Shown: piece after piece, positions 45,203 through 55,600 of the stretch
Layout of the letters: the number at the start of each line of letters is the position of its first letter
Position numbering within the stretch: position 1 is the first letter of the stretch
Origin: Bacteroidales bacterium M8
GTDB lineage: Bacteria; Bacteroidota; Bacteroidia; Bacteroidales; Muribaculaceae
DNA: 64,000 bases
Direction: 5' to 3'
Assembly: GCA_001689495.1 (NCBI GenBank)
Contig: LUJS01000046.1
Coordinates: 1-64,000 of the forward strand
Notes under the pieces: model-generated
Database searches by the model: none
What the model saw: the letters and a program-made list of their open reading frames with translations, nothing else
What the model was told of the DNA's origin: nothing
Made by a program: the position numbers and the translations under genes

Positions 45203-46730
45203 TCACATTTTCTCCAGACGAGAGACTTGATCCTGAGTCAAGTCAAGGGATGCGGACAACCGATTCAACAACCTACGAGTCGAGGCAGATATTTCCGGCT
45301 CATCTTCAAGACAAGCCTTAAATTCCTCAAGATATTGCTTCTCTGCGTCTGTTAATTGCACCGTGTTACATAACGATTCCAACTCCTTGGCTCTTTCTTC
45401 AGAAATACCAAGACTTATTGCAAGTCTCTTCAGAAGGCGAATCTTAGCAGAGGTAATCTCGCCCTCGGCCATACATTGAAGATATTCCTCAATATAGTTT
45501 TCCTCATTCGAGGAATTGGCGATGCTTTTTTGCAATGCCGGAGAAGGGCTTTGCGACGACGCCGCCACCGTGCCGTCACCAACTTGTTTTGCATCATCAT
45601 TGATAGCCTTATCCGTCTTAGTAGAAACGCCTATTTCATGTAGAGGCTTGAATTCGACACTTATTTCCCAAAGAGTCTCATTTGATTCGGCGAATGAAGC
45701 ATCGGTGTTTTTGTTATAATTGGCTGAGATGCTCGCTATCATAACATCAAAGGCTGCTTTTATTTCCTTGAGTCGTGAGTTGGAAACAGCCATGGTTTCC
45801 TTTGTTGACACACGTTTGGAAAATTTTAATAATCCACCCTCCAGACGCTGCTTTACCAACGAATTCAGGTCAGGGTCAACAGCCGCCCAGATTAAATCAT
45901 CAGGGCAATATGGTTTCGCAGTCGGGTTGAAGTGTCTTACCTCAGACATTTCATTCTCTCTGGTCTGATAGGACTGATGGTCTGTTGAAGATCTATAACC
46001 ACCCTCTAAATGATATATGTGGTAGTGCCCGCCGACTCCGGCTTCAGTGGCGTTTCTCATACCTTCACTGATACTATCGCCTTTAACGCAACGCAGCGTG
46101 ATTGTCTCGGCTCCAAGACACTGCATCAGACGACTCATTTCTTGTATCCGTTCGTAAAACAATGATACGCTTGCATCTTCAAGAGGTATATAATACGATC
46201 TTAGAGGATGTGCGAAATATAACGTGTTTGGCTGAGGATGGCCAAATGGGAAAGTAATATCCTTGGGATAATCATCGCATGAGAAGATGAAGTTGATATT
46301 ACCTGTTTGATCGTAAGCGTTCGCTACGTTTTGCTCATCTTTCACCATCAAGATGAATTGTCTGTCGTAATAGGGAATGTTGGCAAAATCTTTTTTATCC
46401 TCCATGACGGCGGGACATTCATATTTGCCACGCACGGAATACGGGAAGTCTTTGGAACAGATTAACGTACCGTGATGAAGATAAGGTTCAACATTCTGAG
46501 GAAAGACAAGCCCTACATTATCGCCCCAGTCACAGTAATCCAATAGTTTCCTGAACATCTCTACACCTCTGACATGACTTTCAATCTGCTTGCCATGATT
46601 ACAAAGAATCACAGTATCGTCAGAGTCGAGGTTCAAACTCCCTGTTAGGACTCTACCGGTAGCTACTACACAGCCATGCCCGGTAAGTTGAAAAACATCT
46701 TCAACTTTCAGTGAAAAGTTTTTGGTATTA
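45203..46730 (-). pseudogene. 3' part of an IS-interrupted gene with EF-Tu domain-II-like N-terminus
   Basis: Joined to 47803-47851, and with one target duplication removed, this gives an uninterrupted 522-residue frame starting MSTSDNDILVSERY. Restored residues about 18-95 resemble domain II of elongation factor Tu (FSLKVEDVFQLTGHG, VATGRVLTG, GVEMFRKLLD, GDNVGLVFP). There is no GTPase domain. A middle region of about 300 residues has no recognised family. The C-terminus has two copies of a helical unit (SLGISEERAKELE and SLDLTQDQVSRLE). The element leaves only a TTG as in-frame start, so expression is doubtful. Function unknown; codon use is less GC-rich than the xylan genes. Confidence 0.75.
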
Positions 46731-47802
46731 ACGTGAGTTCGATATAAGAGTTTAGACCATAAACTATAAAACAATCAGCCATTTAGCACGAAACTAAGTG
46801 GCTGATTTTCTTGGTAATTCCACGGAAAATTCGTAAATTTATAGTGTCCAATTATAACATTTACAAGTGTTTATCGTTATGATTACCGAGAACAAAATTA
46901 CTGAAATTTTCTGTCTTGCCGATGATTTCTGCAAGTTTTTCTCATCAGAACTCAAAAAACACCAGGTAAGCGATGGCAAAGTCCATCGCAACAAACCGGG
47001 ACGCCTGTCAGAAGCCGAAGTCATAACGATTCTGATTCTCTTTCACAGCAAGGGATTCAGGTGTCTGAAACATTTTTACACACAGTATGTCTGCAAGCAT
47101 CTTACCCATCTGTTCCCCAAAACAGTATCGTACAATAGATTTGTGGAACTACAGAAATCCGTGCTGCTGTCGCTGACAGTATTTATCAAGGAGGTACTGC
47201 TTGGCTCATGCACCGGAATAGCGTATGTAGACTCAACTCCATTGAGAGTATATAAGCACCAGAGGATACTTATTCACAAGACTTTCAAAGGTATAGCCGA
47301 AAGAGGGAAGTGCTCTATGAGATGGTTCTTCGGATTCAAACTGCATCTGATCATTAACGACAGGGGAGAGATTCTGAACTTTATGTTTACTCCCGGCAAC
47401 GTCGATGACCGTCAACCGCTATACTCCGAGTCGTTTATAGAAAACGTCAAAGGCAAACTCTGTGGAGACAAGGGTTATATCGGGAAGCAACTGTTTGAAT
47501 TCCTGTTCATGAACGGGATTCAACTTGTGACCAAGGTCAAAAACAAAATGAAAAACTCACTGATGTCAGTGTCCGACAAGATTATGCTTCGCAAAAGAGC
47601 CCTTGTCGAATCAGTCAACGATGAGCTGAAGAATATCGCTCAAATAGAGCACTCAAGGCATAGGTCGTTCGCAAATTTCGTAACCAATGCCCTGAGTGCG
47701 ATAGCTGCTTATTGCTTCTTTCCGAAGAAGCCGTCTATTTCTTTGGATTTTGTGACAGACAACCAGCTGACTCTGTTTTGATTGCTTATATCGAACTCAC
47801 GT
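46731..47802 (+). mobile_element. Complete IS982-family insertion sequence
   Basis: 1072 bases bounded by perfect 18-bp inverted repeats ACGTGAGTTCGATATAAG (46731-46748 and 47785-47802) and flanked by an 8-bp direct repeat TGGTATTA (46723-46730, 47803-47810). The intact ends, intact transposase and exact target duplication indicate a recent single insertion. It splits the - strand gene at codon 15. Confidence 0.93.
46879..47781 (+). CDS. IS982-family transposase
   Basis: 300 residues from the ATG at 46879; an in-frame alternative start lies four codons upstream. DDE catalytic residues appear as Asp118 (YVDSTPL), Asp197 (GDKGYIG) and Glu244 (LVESVNDELK). Length and motif spacing fit a full-size, probably active IS982-type enzyme. 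Confidence 0.92.
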   Translation: MITENKITEIFCLADDFCKFFSSELKKHQVSDGKVHRNKPGRLSEAEVITILILFHSKGFRCLKHFYTQYVCKHLTHLFPKTVSYNRFVELQKSVLLSLTVFIKEVLLGSCTGIAYVDSTPLRVYKHQRILIHKTFKGIAERGKCSMRWFFGFKLHLIINDRGEILNFMFTPGNVDDRQPLYSESFIENVKGKLCGDKGYIGKQLFEFLFMNGIQLVTKVKNKMKNSLMSVSDKIMLRKRALVESVNDELKNIAQIEHSRHRSFANFVTNALSAIAAYCFFPKKPSISLDFVTDNQLTLF

Positions 47803-47851
47803 TGGTATTATATCTTTCAGATACTAAAATGTCATTATCTGAAGTGCTCAT
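47803..47851 (-). pseudogene. 5' end of the IS-interrupted EF-Tu-like gene
   Basis: The ATG at 47851, preceded by GTGAAAGAAAGTC, begins MSTSDNDILVSERY and joins in frame with 46722 downwards once the element and one TGGTATTA copy are removed (1569 bases, 523 codons in all). This supports the reconstruction of the original gene. Confidence 0.75.
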
Positions 47852-48010
47852 GACTTTCTTTCACCGCTTACAAGTCGCCTAACTTAGCATTTTGTTTGAT
47901 TGGATTGAACTATAAAAACAAGAAAGGCGCAAGCGACTTCATCACTTACACCCACCAATCAGGCAACGCCAATCGCCCTAGAAGGGGCGTAGCAAGATAA
48001 AATACAACCT

Positions 48011-48054
48011 GCGCCGTAACGTATCTGGGTTTAATCAGATTCCGGAACGTGCGC
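48011..48054. other. Three-part inverted repeat
   Basis: GCGC/GCGC (48011-48014, 48051-48054), ACGT/ACGT (48019-48022, 48047-48050) and ATCTG/CAGAT (48023-48027, 48036-48040) nest around one loop. Candidate structural element of an RNA. Confidence 0.4.
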
Positions 48055-48255
48055 TCTCACCTCTTGACGAAAAAATAATGGGACAAAGTGCTATACCATA
48101 ATGTACAGCGCTCGTCCTTATCTTCCCGAAAAAAGACAAGGAGCCTTAGATTGCATCATCCTCTTCTTCTGTTTTGGCGTTTTCGATTGGTCGGATTCAG
48201 CAATTTTGCCTTTCTAGCGAAACACTTTATCTATAAAGATTCCGTATTTCTATTG

Positions 48256-48263
48256 CAAAGGTA
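48256..48263 (-). promoter_or_regulatory. -7 promoter box, - strand
   Basis: CAAAGGTA on + reads TACCTTTG on -. It would start a transcript of about 400 bases before the ATG at 47851. Confidence 0.5.
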
Positions 48264-48397
48264 TAAAAAAAATTTGATATAAGCTCCTTGTCAGATTGTA
48301 TTTTCTCTCAAGATTAAGGATTTCAGTGCCTTTATGAAGGCAAATTGAGAAGGCTACGGTCCGAACGGCCGGCTATGGCTGTTCGAAATTATTTACT

Positions 48398-48405
48398 TAT
48401 CTTTG
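48398..48405 (+). promoter_or_regulatory. -7 promoter box for the kinase remnant
   Basis: TATCTTTG lies only 4 bases before the ATG at 48410, so the transcript would be leaderless or start inside the frame. Confidence 0.5.
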
Positions 48406-48409
48406 TGGC

Positions 48410-48690
48410 ATGAATCTGGACAGCTCTTTAGGCTCAAAACATATCCCGTCGGTGGATGTTTCCAATTACGCCGGGATTGACTTCGCGCAGGCGAGATTGA
48501 AGTGCACTAACGGCATGACGTGCGACGGATATGAGGCACGTTATGGCAAGACGCGCGTGTTCGTGAAACGTCTCAAGCCCGAGCATCGCGGCAACGCGGT
48601 CATCAGGGAGGCATTTGCCAAGGAGCTTGAAATAGGCCTCGAACTGCGGCACAGGTCTCTGCCCGGCTACCTGTTTGCCGGAGAGGCCAG
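48410..48690 (+). pseudogene. Remnant of a protein-kinase-like gene (N-lobe only)
   Basis: About 93 residues that read like the N-lobe of a Ser/Thr-kinase-like protein: GYEARYGKTRVFVKRLK with the lysine, then EAFAKELEIGLELRHRSLPGYLFAG. After this the frame runs into unrelated sequence and stops at 48751, with no catalytic loop. A deletion seems to have removed the rest. Identification as kinase is by pattern only. Confidence 0.55.
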
Positions 48691-49079
48691 CCCAACAGGA
48701 AATACCCACCTACAAGAGCTTGATCGAGAAAGGCGCCGGCAAATACTTTGATGTCACGGAAGAATATCTCGGCAAGGCAGAGAAGGCACTCGCCGACCCG
48801 ACGACGTCCAAGGATGAGCTGCGTCAGCTGTCGATGGATCTCGCAACTTGGTTCTGCCGCGACACCCAGATGGGCTACAAGATGTATGAGTCGATGTTCA
48901 AGGACGTCGACGCGGTCGAGATTCAACTGACATTCGTCAACACCAAGGCATTCCAACGCATGAACAAGCGTGTGGAAAGTGCCGTTAAACGCATGACCGC
49001 CCGCCTGACCCGCGACGACCCTGAAACCTACGAGCGATTCAAGCAATATGACACCATCGAGCCCGAAGACTCGGTCTAA
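48688..49079 (+). pseudogene. C-terminal fragment of an unidentified gene
   Basis: Open frame of about 130 codons, no proper start, reading IPTYKSLIEKGAGKYFDVTE to YDTIEPEDSV. It is charged and helical, with no recognised family. It abuts the kinase remnant in another frame, so this is the other side of the deletion scar. An in-frame ATG at 48675 inside the remnant could start a short product. Confidence 0.5.
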
Positions 49080-49105
49080 AAAAACTACAAATCAGCGAAT
49101 CGTTG

Positions 49106-49858
49106 TCACCGGTCGAGCCAGTGTTTGAGGAGCGGGGATTTTTCCTTGATGACGTAGATTTCTGCGTCGGGCCAGTCTATTATCTGAATCTTGGTTTTTC
49201 GGCCAAACCATGTTGTAAGTCTTTCGATAGCAGATATGCTCACGATGTGATAGCGCGTGACTCTTAGAAATTGTTCGGGGTCGAGTTGCCTTTCGATTTC
49301 GTCAAGAGAGGAGTCGATCGAGAAGACACGATTCTTCGTGAGGTGTAGCCTCGCCATTCCGTTTTCAGAAGATATATACCTGATCTGTTCCGTGGGAACG
49401 GCTATCATTCCATCCCTGTCTGGGACTAAGAAACGGCGGCGGTATCTTGTGTTTTCCTTGTCCAGAAGACGAAACAGTTCGTTCAGTCCGGGTGTTTCTT
49501 CTTTCCCTCTCAAGACATCAGACTTGTCTAATGCCGAGGCGAGCTCCTCCCTGACGATGGGTTTCAGCAGGTAGTCAATGCCGTTGTATTTGAATGCCTT
49601 GATTGCATATTCGTCGTATGCGGTCGTAAATATCACAGGGCATCTGAGGTCTGTCTCATCAAATGCCTCGAACGCCAGTCCGTCGCTAAGCCGAATGTCG
49701 GCAAGTATGAGGTCTACGGTGTTGCCGGTCAGAAAATCCCTTGCCTCGGCGACATTGTCTATCGGCCCTAACGCCTCGGCATCCGGGCGTAGACCGGCCA
49801 ACATTTTGCGCAGGCGCTTGTAGTTGGGTTCCTCGTCTTCTAATATCAGTATTTTCAT
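49106..49858 (-). CDS. LytTR-type response regulator
   Basis: 250 residues. Receiver domain with Asp54 in LILADIRLSDG and the acidic pair in LEDEEP, then a LytTR DNA-binding domain from about residue 145 (RRFLVPDRDGMIAVPTEQIRYI, FLRVTRYHIVS). Start overlaps the stop of the sensor kinase gene (ATGA), so the two form a two-component pair. The target is unknown; the nearest candidate is the SusC/SusD pair upstream. Confidence 0.92.
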   Translation of the reverse strand: MKILILEDEEPNYKRLRKMLAGLRPDAEALGPIDNVAEARDFLTGNTVDLILADIRLSDGLAFEAFDETDLRCPVIFTTAYDEYAIKAFKYNGIDYLLKPIVREELASALDKSDVLRGKEETPGLNELFRLLDKENTRYRRRFLVPDRDGMIAVPTEQIRYISSENGMARLHLTKNRVFSIDSSLDEIERQLDPEQFLRVTRYHIVSISAIERLTTWFGRKTKIQIIDWPDAEIYVIKEKSPLLKHWLDR

Positions 49859-50895
49859 TTCTGCGTTATCAATGATATCGTGACGCTATAATGGCCGGAA
49901 TCCTGTTCGATCATGACATCATGATGGTCAAGAAGCCGGTAGCGGGCCTTGATGTTTTCCTGTCCGATCTTGCTTGAGTCCAGACGATTCTTTAGTGGCC
50001 GGAAATCATTAATGACCGTCAATGTCGTTTCATCGGATTTTATCACGATGGACAATGGTTCCTTACGTGAAAACCTATTGTGCTTGATGCAATTTTCCAC
50101 AAGAAGTTGAATCGTGCCGGGAGGCAACAGACCGTTTTTACCGGCACCTTCTCCAACCTGTACGCAGATACATACCGCCGAGCCAAACCTTGCCCGCAAC
50201 AAAGCCAGATAATCTTCAAGTTGTGTCAACTCGTCCGAAATAGGAATAAGCGTGTTCGGAATATTCTGCAATGTGTGACGGTAAAACTGTGAAAGATGCA
50301 TCAAAAAGTCCTCGGCCTTGTGTTTGTCCTCATCAATAAGCGATGAAAGCGTGCTGAGATTATTGAACAGGAAATGGGGGCTTATCTGGAGCTGCAGATT
50401 TTTGATGGCGGCATCTTTTGCAGCATCCTTTTCCTTGTTTCTCAACTCCGCTTCCCTTATATATGCCTTGATGTATTTTGAAGCGAACAGCAACGATAAT
50501 ATCATAGTGGAAGTCACTGCCAATGCATACGTATCTATTGCATAATTAATTAAAGGCCCGCTGGAAAGATAGAGCGGCGTCACGATTATGGCAAACGCCA
50601 CGGAGCACATGAAATTGAACATCAGCAGGCAGGAGGAGAGCGTTATGATTTTTGCCGTCAGACTATTTTTTCGTCGGGCAAACCATACGCATCCATATGC
50701 GATGAATAGTGCTCCGGCACAATAGATGGCATTGAAGCCAAAGAACTTAAGATTCGTAGTAAGATAGTCGTGGTACTCGTAGAACCTGTCGGGCAGATTG
50801 TAGATCAATGACCACAGCACCTGATACAGCACAAAAACCGATAGCAATAGCACCAGCCACTCATGAAATACTTCTTTCGCTCGTTCCCGTGTCAT
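49855..50895 (-). CDS. LytS-type sensor histidine kinase
   Basis: 346 residues from the ATG at 50895, chosen because a promoter box lies just before it. Four transmembrane helices in the first 140 residues, a short coiled linker, then the His_kinase domain with phospho-acceptor His174 in QISPHFLFNNL and the ATPase motif LLVENCIKHN. Partner of the LytTR regulator. Confidence 0.92.
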   Translation of the reverse strand: MTRERAKEVFHEWLVLLLSVFVLYQVLWSLIYNLPDRFYEYHDYLTTNLKFFGFNAIYCAGALFIAYGCVWFARRKNSLTAKIITLSSCLLMFNFMCSVAFAIIVTPLYLSSGPLINYAIDTYALAVTSTMILSLLFASKYIKAYIREAELRNKEKDAAKDAAIKNLQLQISPHFLFNNLSTLSSLIDEDKHKAEDFLMHLSQFYRHTLQNIPNTLIPISDELTQLEDYLALLRARFGSAVCICVQVGEGAGKNGLLPPGTIQLLVENCIKHNRFSRKEPLSIVIKSDETTLTVINDFRPLKNRLDSSKIGQENIKARYRLLDHHDVMIEQDSGHYSVTISLITQK

Positions 50896-50929
50896 TTTAT
50901 TGTTGATGTTATTTATCAGACATATTCTG

Positions 50930-50937
50930 CAAAGATA
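50930..50937 (-). promoter_or_regulatory. -7 promoter box for the two-component pair
   Basis: TATCTTTG on the - strand, about 35 bases before the kinase start at 50895. Confidence 0.6.
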
Positions 50938-50967
50938 ATGATTTTTTAGTTTCTTTCGTGCAGAAAA

Positions 50968-50998
50968 GTCGGGAAGCGACATCACGTCGCTCCCCGAC
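50968..50998 (-). terminator. Terminator after the SusD gene
   Basis: 13-position stem with one A-C mismatch (50968-50980 with 50986-50998) and a five-base loop, followed on the - strand by TTTT. It separates the SusC/SusD unit from the kinase promoter. Confidence 0.75.
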
Positions 50999-51024
50999 AG
51001 AATATGAAAAACTGTTTCTAATTC

Positions 51025-52614
51025 CTATAACGATGCCGATCCTGACGGATTCTGGTCGGCGGGAGATATTCCGGGATTGCCCTCTATCTCTGCCTGCGGA
51101 ATCTGATAGAGAAGCACCGCAGACTGAGCCGGAATGTTGAACGCCCAGTCGGGGTTGAAATTGGCATTACGGCGATCGACACCCTTGTTGAGCCTCAGGC
51201 AGTCGAGGTATTCAAATCCCTCTCCCCAGAGTTCGATCTGACGCTGGAAGAATATCTCGTCCCTGACGCCTTCGGCGGTCGATGCCTGACATACATATGG
51301 TGAATCGGGGTCAGTCCAACGCAGAGTGTTTACGAATTGTTCGACAAGGGCTTTGCCTGTCGACACATCCGTCATGGTCTTGGCTTCTGCGGCGATAAGA
51401 TACATTTCTTCCACTCGCATCAGCGGCACGTCCGAGCAGTTGGTAGACTGCTGCAGGACGTCGCCGTAAGGGGCGAACTTGACGACGGCATAGTCCGGAG
51501 CCTCGACTGCATCGAGATATTGCGAGGCGGTGAGGCCATCTATCGTCGCGCCATAATTGTCGGCGATAGACGTGCGGGCATGGGGTGCCAGCCACCAGCC
51601 TTTCCGGACATCGCCATCAGGAATTTCGTCATATAGACGACTGTTTATTAGTTGCCATTGTCCGGCAAAGGCGTAGCCGTAGGTGAACGAGCCCATGAAT
51701 CCGGCATAGGTGTAAAGACCGTGGGCATCAGGCTCTTCGATCACGATGCCCCACATCCAGTTCTGATCGCTCACGCTATTGAATCCGGGGACTGAAACTT
51801 TGGCCGCGGAAAGAGGGCTTGCAGACGTGAGCTGTATAGCCGCCATCGCATCGTCGAATGCGTCATCGTAGTGCCGCATGCACAGATTGGCACGGGCCCT
51901 GAGGCCATAGAGGACTGATGAATCTACATAGCGCTTGTCCTCTCGCGTGACGGCGTTGCCATCCAGATATTCTATTGCTGTGGAGAGGTCAGCCAATATT
52001 TGAGCATATACATCCTTGACGGATGCTCTGGGCACACCGTTAAGGGCGGCGTCCTGTGAATTGTTCTCCGTTACAATGGGAACACATGGAGCATCGGGAT
52101 CGACGGCATAGTTGAACTGCCACAACTGAGCCAGCATCCAGTAGCTGTATGCACGGGCACCAAGAGCCTGCGCCATATAGTAGCGGAGCGTGGGGTCTGC
52201 GGTGTCCTTGTCCACGATCTGCATCACCTGATTTGCAGAGTAGATGGAGTTGTAGTATGTGCCCCAGATGATGCGGGGGTAAAGACTGCCGGGGGTATTG
52301 TCTGCAAACTGGCCGCATGGGGCAAACCATCCGTAGTCGTATGATGCCGCCACTTGCCCTTCGGAGCGCTGGTTGAGCATTGTCATGATGGACGGCACGC
52401 CAAAGTCCTGCTCGTCGTCATATACATTGCCCCACGCATAGAAGTTGCCATAGACTCCGGACACGGTTGCCTGCAGTTTGGAAGCCTGATCCTTGATGAC
52501 GTCCTCACGCTGGTCTTCGGTAAGTGTCGGCCCGATGGGCTCGGTGTCAAGGTCGTTGCACGAGGCGAGAGCCACCGTGCAAAGTATTGGAATCAGATAA
52601 TATGTTCTTTTCAT
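51025..52614 (-). CDS. SusD-like outer-membrane lipoprotein
   Basis: 529 residues, lipobox LASC (Cys19). SusD/RagB family with N-terminal CNDLDTEPIGPTLTEDQ, TPR-like core and C-terminal FFQRQIELWGEGFEYLDCLR. Appears intact, although its SusC partner upstream is broken. Substrate unknown; no glycosidase genes accompany it. Confidence 0.9.
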   Translation of the reverse strand: MKRTYYLIPILCTVALASCNDLDTEPIGPTLTEDQREDVIKDQASKLQATVSGVYGNFYAWGNVYDDEQDFGVPSIMTMLNQRSEGQVAASYDYGWFAPCGQFADNTPGSLYPRIIWGTYYNSIYSANQVMQIVDKDTADPTLRYYMAQALGARAYSYWMLAQLWQFNYAVDPDAPCVPIVTENNSQDAALNGVPRASVKDVYAQILADLSTAIEYLDGNAVTREDKRYVDSSVLYGLRARANLCMRHYDDAFDDAMAAIQLTSASPLSAAKVSVPGFNSVSDQNWMWGIVIEEPDAHGLYTYAGFMGSFTYGYAFAGQWQLINSRLYDEIPDGDVRKGWWLAPHARTSIADNYGATIDGLTASQYLDAVEAPDYAVVKFAPYGDVLQQSTNCSDVPLMRVEEMYLIAAEAKTMTDVSTGKALVEQFVNTLRWTDPDSPYVCQASTAEGVRDEIFFQRQIELWGEGFEYLDCLRLNKGVDRRNANFNPDWAFNIPAQSAVLLYQIPQAEIEGNPGISPADQNPSGSASL

Positions 52615-52632
52615 TTCTTTGATGGATAAGAG

Positions 52633-55600
52633 TTAGAATGTGACTTTCAAGCCTCCGGAGATAGTCCGCAGTGCAGCGTAATATCCGGCATAACATTGAA
52701 TGTAGCTCTGTCGGGGATCCATGCCCTTGCGACGGCTCCACAGCGCCACGTTGTCGGCGGCACCATATATGCGGACGGATTCAATGCCGGCCTTGGACGT
52801 GAGGGATGACGGGAGCGTATATCCGAGCGAGATATTATTCAGCGACAGGTAATTGGAACTTGTCAGCCATCGGTCGTTTGTGGCACCGGTGTATCTCGCA
52901 CCCCAATCGAGACGGGGAATCGAAGCTGATGGTGACTCGGGAGTCCATGCCTCAAGCATGTCCTTGTGGAACGCGGTGCCCTTGTCTTCCTGATAGCCGC
53001 CGCTCATGAGACCTTGATAGCCGGAATCGAGTATCTTTCCGCCAAGCTGATACCCGAATGTCACCGAGAAGTCAAAACCGTAAGCCTGAAGCGTCGTTCC
53101 GAAGCCTCCGTAAACCGGCGGCAGCATATTCCGGGTAGCCTGTCGGTTTGACACGTCTCCGGTTGCCTTGTTTCCGTTATAGGCAAGGTCGAAATCATTG
53201 GTCTTGAATTCCGTGCCATCCGCATGACGACCCCACCAAAGCGATGAACCGTTTTCGGGATCGACTCCGGCATATTTCACCAGATAGAGCTGATAGCGGC
53301 TCTTGCCTTCCTCAAAAATCTGTGAGCCGGATTGCCAGCGTCCCTTGAGCTCGGGAGCGAGTTTCAGGATCTTGTTGTTGATGTAAGTCAGGTTGAAATT
53401 CACATCCCAAGTGATTTTGCCGGTGGATATAGGTCGGTAATTGAGTTCAAGTTCAATACCACTGTTTCGCATCGAGCCGATGTTCATGGGAATGGAGGAA
53501 TAGCCTGACGACAGACCTGTCGGCTTGAAGAATAACATGTCGTCGGTCTGGCGCAAGAAGTATTCGATGCTTCCCGACAATGTACGTTGCCACAGGCTGA
53601 AGTCAAATCCGGTGTTGAACGAATTTGATGTTTCCCACGTAAGGTTGGGATTGCCCTTGAAATAGAGCGTGCCGACAGACCAAACGCCATTTGCTCCGCC
53701 CTGATTGTATTGGTCGATATAGGGATAGTTATTGATTATGCCTGCCTGTGCCATCTGGTCGTTGCCTTGCTGTCCGAACGATATTTTGTATTTCAGCATA
53801 TCGACCGTAGAGACGAACTGCTGCATGAACTTCTCGTTAGAGATGTCCCAAGCCGCACTGACGCTCCAGAAATTGCCCCAACGCTTGTCCCTTGCAAATC
53901 GTGATGACGCATCGCGGCGATACGAGACACTGCCGAAATAGCGATTGTCATAATTGTAGTTGACACGGCCGAATATGCCTCGTGTCGCATACGAGTCGTC
54001 ACTGCCTCCCAAATCTTTGTTGTCAATAATGTTGGACAAGGTATAGTTGTAATTGCTGTAGATGTTCTGACCTTTACCCCATATTCCGGTTTCGTTGAGC
54101 GAATACTGCTCGTATCCGAGAAGGAAATCAAAATTATGCCGCTCGGCAAATGAGATGCGATAATTGGCCAGTCCCTGAAGATTGATCGAGCGGGTGCGCG
54201 AGGCCTCCTGCGCTATCGAGCCACCATAATTTGAACTCTGGCCATACTTGTCGTTGGCGAAATTATTGTAACGGCGGTTGTTGAGGTAATATCCCAGCGT
54301 GCCGGTCAGCGTCAGTCCGTCAACAGGCTTGATTTGTGCATACCATTTGGTGTTCAGGATGTCGTAGAGATATTCGCTCTTGTCATACACAAGAGAACCT
54401 GTCGGATTGCCACCGGCGACTAACAATCGCGAGTAAGGGAGTCCGAGACCTTTCATTCCATAATCATATAGCGGACGTCCGGTAGTCTCGTCATGCAGGA
54501 TGCTGCCTGCCGCGTCGCGGATATACATCGGGTATATCGGAGCGATATAATCCGCCATATACGTTACGTTGTCTGAATAACCCGTTTCTGTCTGGCCACC
54601 CGGCTTATTGGATGCCTCGTATGTGTACTGCATGTTGGCTCCTACCTTCAGCCACTTATAGACGTCGTATTCTCCGGTGGCACGAGCAGTGAGCCTCTTG
54701 AAGCTTGACTCCACGATAGAGCCCGCGTCATCGAGATATGACCCCGAGAGCATATAAGTGCCCCGGTCATTGCCGCCTTGAATCGCAAGATTGTATTCCT
54801 GACGGAAACCGTTGCGATAGGACTCCTTCTGCCAGTCATCGGGAATAAAGTAATGCTCTCCGTCGCTATACCCAAGTCTGGCATTGGGATTGAATGTGCC
54901 ATCGGGCAGAATCAGATTCTCACCGGTCGGAATTGTCCACATCTGATACCCGAGAGTATTCTTTCCGGGACCTCCGTTCAAGCCGGGATCCTGCGAATTG
55001 CCATTTACAGCAAAATTATACGCTGCTTCCTCGCTCTGACCGCGATAAAGATAATAGTTGCGACGTGCGTTATAGACAGTAGTCACATATTCCTCAGGCG
55101 ATGTGATCACGTCATATCTCGGAACTTGACGTGAATTCACGCCCCAGCGGGCATCCAAAATGACCTACCGGTGGCCATCACGACCTTTCTTGGTAGTCAC
55201 GAGAATCACGCCGTTGGCACCGCGCGCACCGTAAAGAGCAGCCGATGCAGCATCCTTCAAGACCGTGATGGACTCGACATCCTGAGGATTTATGGAGCGG
55301 ATGCCACCGTCGTAGGGTATTCCATCAACGACATAAAGCGGGTCCATGCCTGCGTTGATTGACCCTACGCCGCGAATCCTGACCACAGGCTCGGTGCCGG
55401 GCTGTCAGCTTGCACTCTGCAACTGCACGCCGGGTGACGAGGCGGTCCTCAAGCTGAGAGGCATCGACTACCGATGCAGACCCGGTGAACGCACCCTTAG
55501 TGGAGGTGCCATAGGCTACGACAATCACCTCGTCGAGAACATTCTCCGTGCTTCTGAGTCTGATTGTCATGCCTTGACCGAATACAGCATCGGCAGTCTG

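Larger units (their letters stand above)
47852..48409 (-). other. 558-base gene-free stretch with RNA-like structure
   Basis: No convincing gene on either strand. It contains a three-part hairpin at 48011-48054, a CGCCC/GGGCG stem (47974-47978 with 47985-47989), a - strand promoter box at 48256-48263 and a + strand box at 48398-48405. It may be a long 5' leader of the EF-Tu-like gene or an unrecognised small RNA. Confidence 0.45.

Noticed and set aside
46731..46774. TTG start inside the IS giving a 523-residue EF-Tu-like protein
   Set aside because: The first 15 residues are IS sequence; removal of the IS restores a proper ATG-started gene, so this is a by-product of the insertion. Weak expression cannot be excluded.
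48088..48282. Short open frame in the structured gap
   Set aside because: No start context, no similarity, and it crosses the predicted - strand promoter and stems.
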